From Candidatus Methanovirga meridionalis (lineage in GTDB: Archaea; Methanobacteriota; Methanobacteria; Methanobacteriales; Methanobacteriaceae), in NCBI GenBank assembly GCA_031289325.1, contig JAITPS010000260.1, positions 1-6,740 of the forward strand: a stretch of 6,740 nucleotides of DNA, written 5' to 3'. The notes beneath the pieces were generated by a model, which had not been told where the DNA came from, ran no database searches, and saw nothing but the letters and a program-made list of their open reading frames with translations. The first letter of the stretch is position 1. The number at the start of each line of letters is the position of its first letter. This document shows, one piece after another, positions 5,923 to 6,740 of this stretch. The translations under genes and the position numbers were made by a program.

Positions 5923-6513
5923 CTATCTAATTCCACCAATACAAATACCTAACAATGGAGCAATTGCTTTTTTTATATCTGATTTAACTTTATTTTCTCC
6001 ATTTGAACCATCAACTTTCCTGAAATTTTCATTTTTAGATAATAATTTTAGATAATTTTCTCTAACATCATTTAAAAAAGACTTATTTTCAAAAGTATCA
6101 TCTTTTAAACATCTTTTCATTGCTAAATCAGGAGTAATATCTATTAAAATCACTAAATCTGGTTTTTTAGCATATTTATTAAGAGAATTAATCCAATCTT
6201 GATGAATTTGATATGCTAAACTGGAGTAGAAAGATCTATCACTAATTATAATCTCATTATTTTCTTCATATTTTTCTAATTCATTCTTAAGAATTAATCT
6301 ATCAGCTGCAAAAAGTAAACCAAAAACCTTTTGCATATCTTCACGATTAGCATCAGGACTTTTAAGTAATTTTCGTAAAAGTTTTCCTACATCGGAGTTA
6401 GTTGGTTCACAAACTTTCCTAACTTTAAAACCTGATTCAATCAACCATTCACCAACATAATTTAATTGTGTTGATTTACCAGCTCCATCAATACCTTCCA
6501 AACATATATACAT
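5923..6513 (-). CDS. tmk: Thymidylate kinase (dTMP kinase)
   Basis: The cytosolic enzyme phosphorylates dTMP to dTDP with ATP, on the way to dTTP for DNA synthesis. Counting from the ATG at 6513 gives 196 residues, normal for the family. The P-loop GIDGAGKST is at 7-15, the EPTNSDVGKLLR substrate region at about 36-47, the family DR motif (DRSFYSSLAYQ) at 92-102, and a LID-like stretch with VRENYL at about 133-155. The reading frame is open back to a TTG at 6522, which would add three residues (MFS). I prefer the ATG because homologues usually begin right at this MYICLEGIDG-type strand, and because the TATA box fits a start exactly there. The stop is TAG. It may serve DNA replication together with MCM, but the genes are too far apart to be one operon. 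Confidence 0.95.
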   Translation of the reverse strand: MYICLEGIDGAGKSTQLNYVGEWLIESGFKVRKVCEPTNSDVGKLLRKLLKSPDANREDMQKVFGLLFAADRLILKNELEKYEENNEIIISDRSFYSSLAYQIHQDWINSLNKYAKKPDLVILIDITPDLAMKRCLKDDTFENKSFLNDVRENYLKLLSKNENFRKVDGSNGENKVKSDIKKAIAPLLGICIGGIR

Positions 6514-6544
6514 ACTAAACAATTATGTTTTAAAACTATAAATA
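6513..6544 (-). promoter_or_regulatory. Putative tmk promoter giving a leaderless transcript
   Basis: A TATA-like TATTTATA lies at 6544-6537 on the minus strand, with its centre about 27 bp from the A of the ATG at 6513. That is the standard archaeal distance from TATA box to transcription start. No ribosome binding site precedes the ATG. Together these suggest transcription begins at or next to the start codon. Confidence 0.5.
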
Positions 6545-6563
6545 CTTTGATTATATGATAATA

Positions 6564-6635
6564 AATTTTGAAGGATAATATTTTTTTATTAAATTATTTA
6601 ATTTTAAATATTAATTTATAAAAAACCATAACTTT
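6564..6635 (+). repeat. Dispersed repeat, 5'-truncated copy F
   Basis: The core (ATTAAATTATTTAATTTTAA, then TTAATTTATAAAAAACCATAA) matches the other copies, but the 24-bp end motif is not recognisable. Similarity starts near 6564, just upstream of the tmk promoter. Confidence 0.75.
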
Positions 6636-6740
6636 AAATTTTAAATAAAATAAATAAATTTTAAATAAAATAAATAAATTTTAAATAAAATAAATAAATT
6701 TTAAATAAAATAAATAAATTTTAAATAAAATAAATAAATT
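6636..6740. repeat. 20-bp tandem array running off the window end
   Basis: The unit AAATTTTAAATAAAATAAAT is repeated without change at 6636, 6656, 6676, 6696 and 6716, and continues at 6736. It starts within the tail of repeat copy F. Its full length is not visible. Confidence 0.97.

Overview
The window looks like chromosomal DNA from a very AT-rich methanogenic archaeon of the Methanobacteriaceae, most likely Methanobrevibacter or a close relative. This rests on a replicative MCM helicase that closely resembles, from memory, the 666-residue Methanothermobacter protein and has the same length; on an archaeal aIF2 beta subunit; on archaeal TATA-like promoters and a GGTGA-type ribosome binding site; and on extreme AT content between genes.

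All four genes are on the minus strand, so transcription runs from high to low coordinates. In that order they are thymidylate kinase (tmk, start at 6513), an intergenic tract of about 1.07 kb, the MCM helicase (4853 to 2853), a second spacer of about 1.03 kb, aIF2 beta (1817 to 1410), a short gap, and an exported protein of unknown function (1274 to 300). Three are housekeeping genes: dTDP synthesis for DNA precursors, replication fork unwinding, and translation initiation. The exported protein is different. It has a signal peptide, nine N-glycosylation sequons and higher GC in the lines sampled, and may be a cell-surface accessory gene.

The long spacers are not featureless. They carry a dispersed repeat family whose 24-bp end motif (TAGT at one end, TTCTTAA at the other) occurs seven times in both orientations. 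Two pairs of these ends face each other and enclose AT-rich DNA (1990-2199 and 5108-5823), as in miniature inverted-repeat elements with no transposase. A core next to the motif is shared by copies at 1-137, 2100-2199, 5108-5230, 5232-5404, 5566-5739 and 6564-6635. Layered on this are at least ten short tandem duplications with units of 11 to 39 bp, including one inside the exported-protein gene and one that copies the last codons and stop of the MCM gene. No tRNA, rRNA, CRISPR array, transposase or defence gene is visible. The main item of novelty is the repeat family and its apparent insertion into a 21-bp tandem array.
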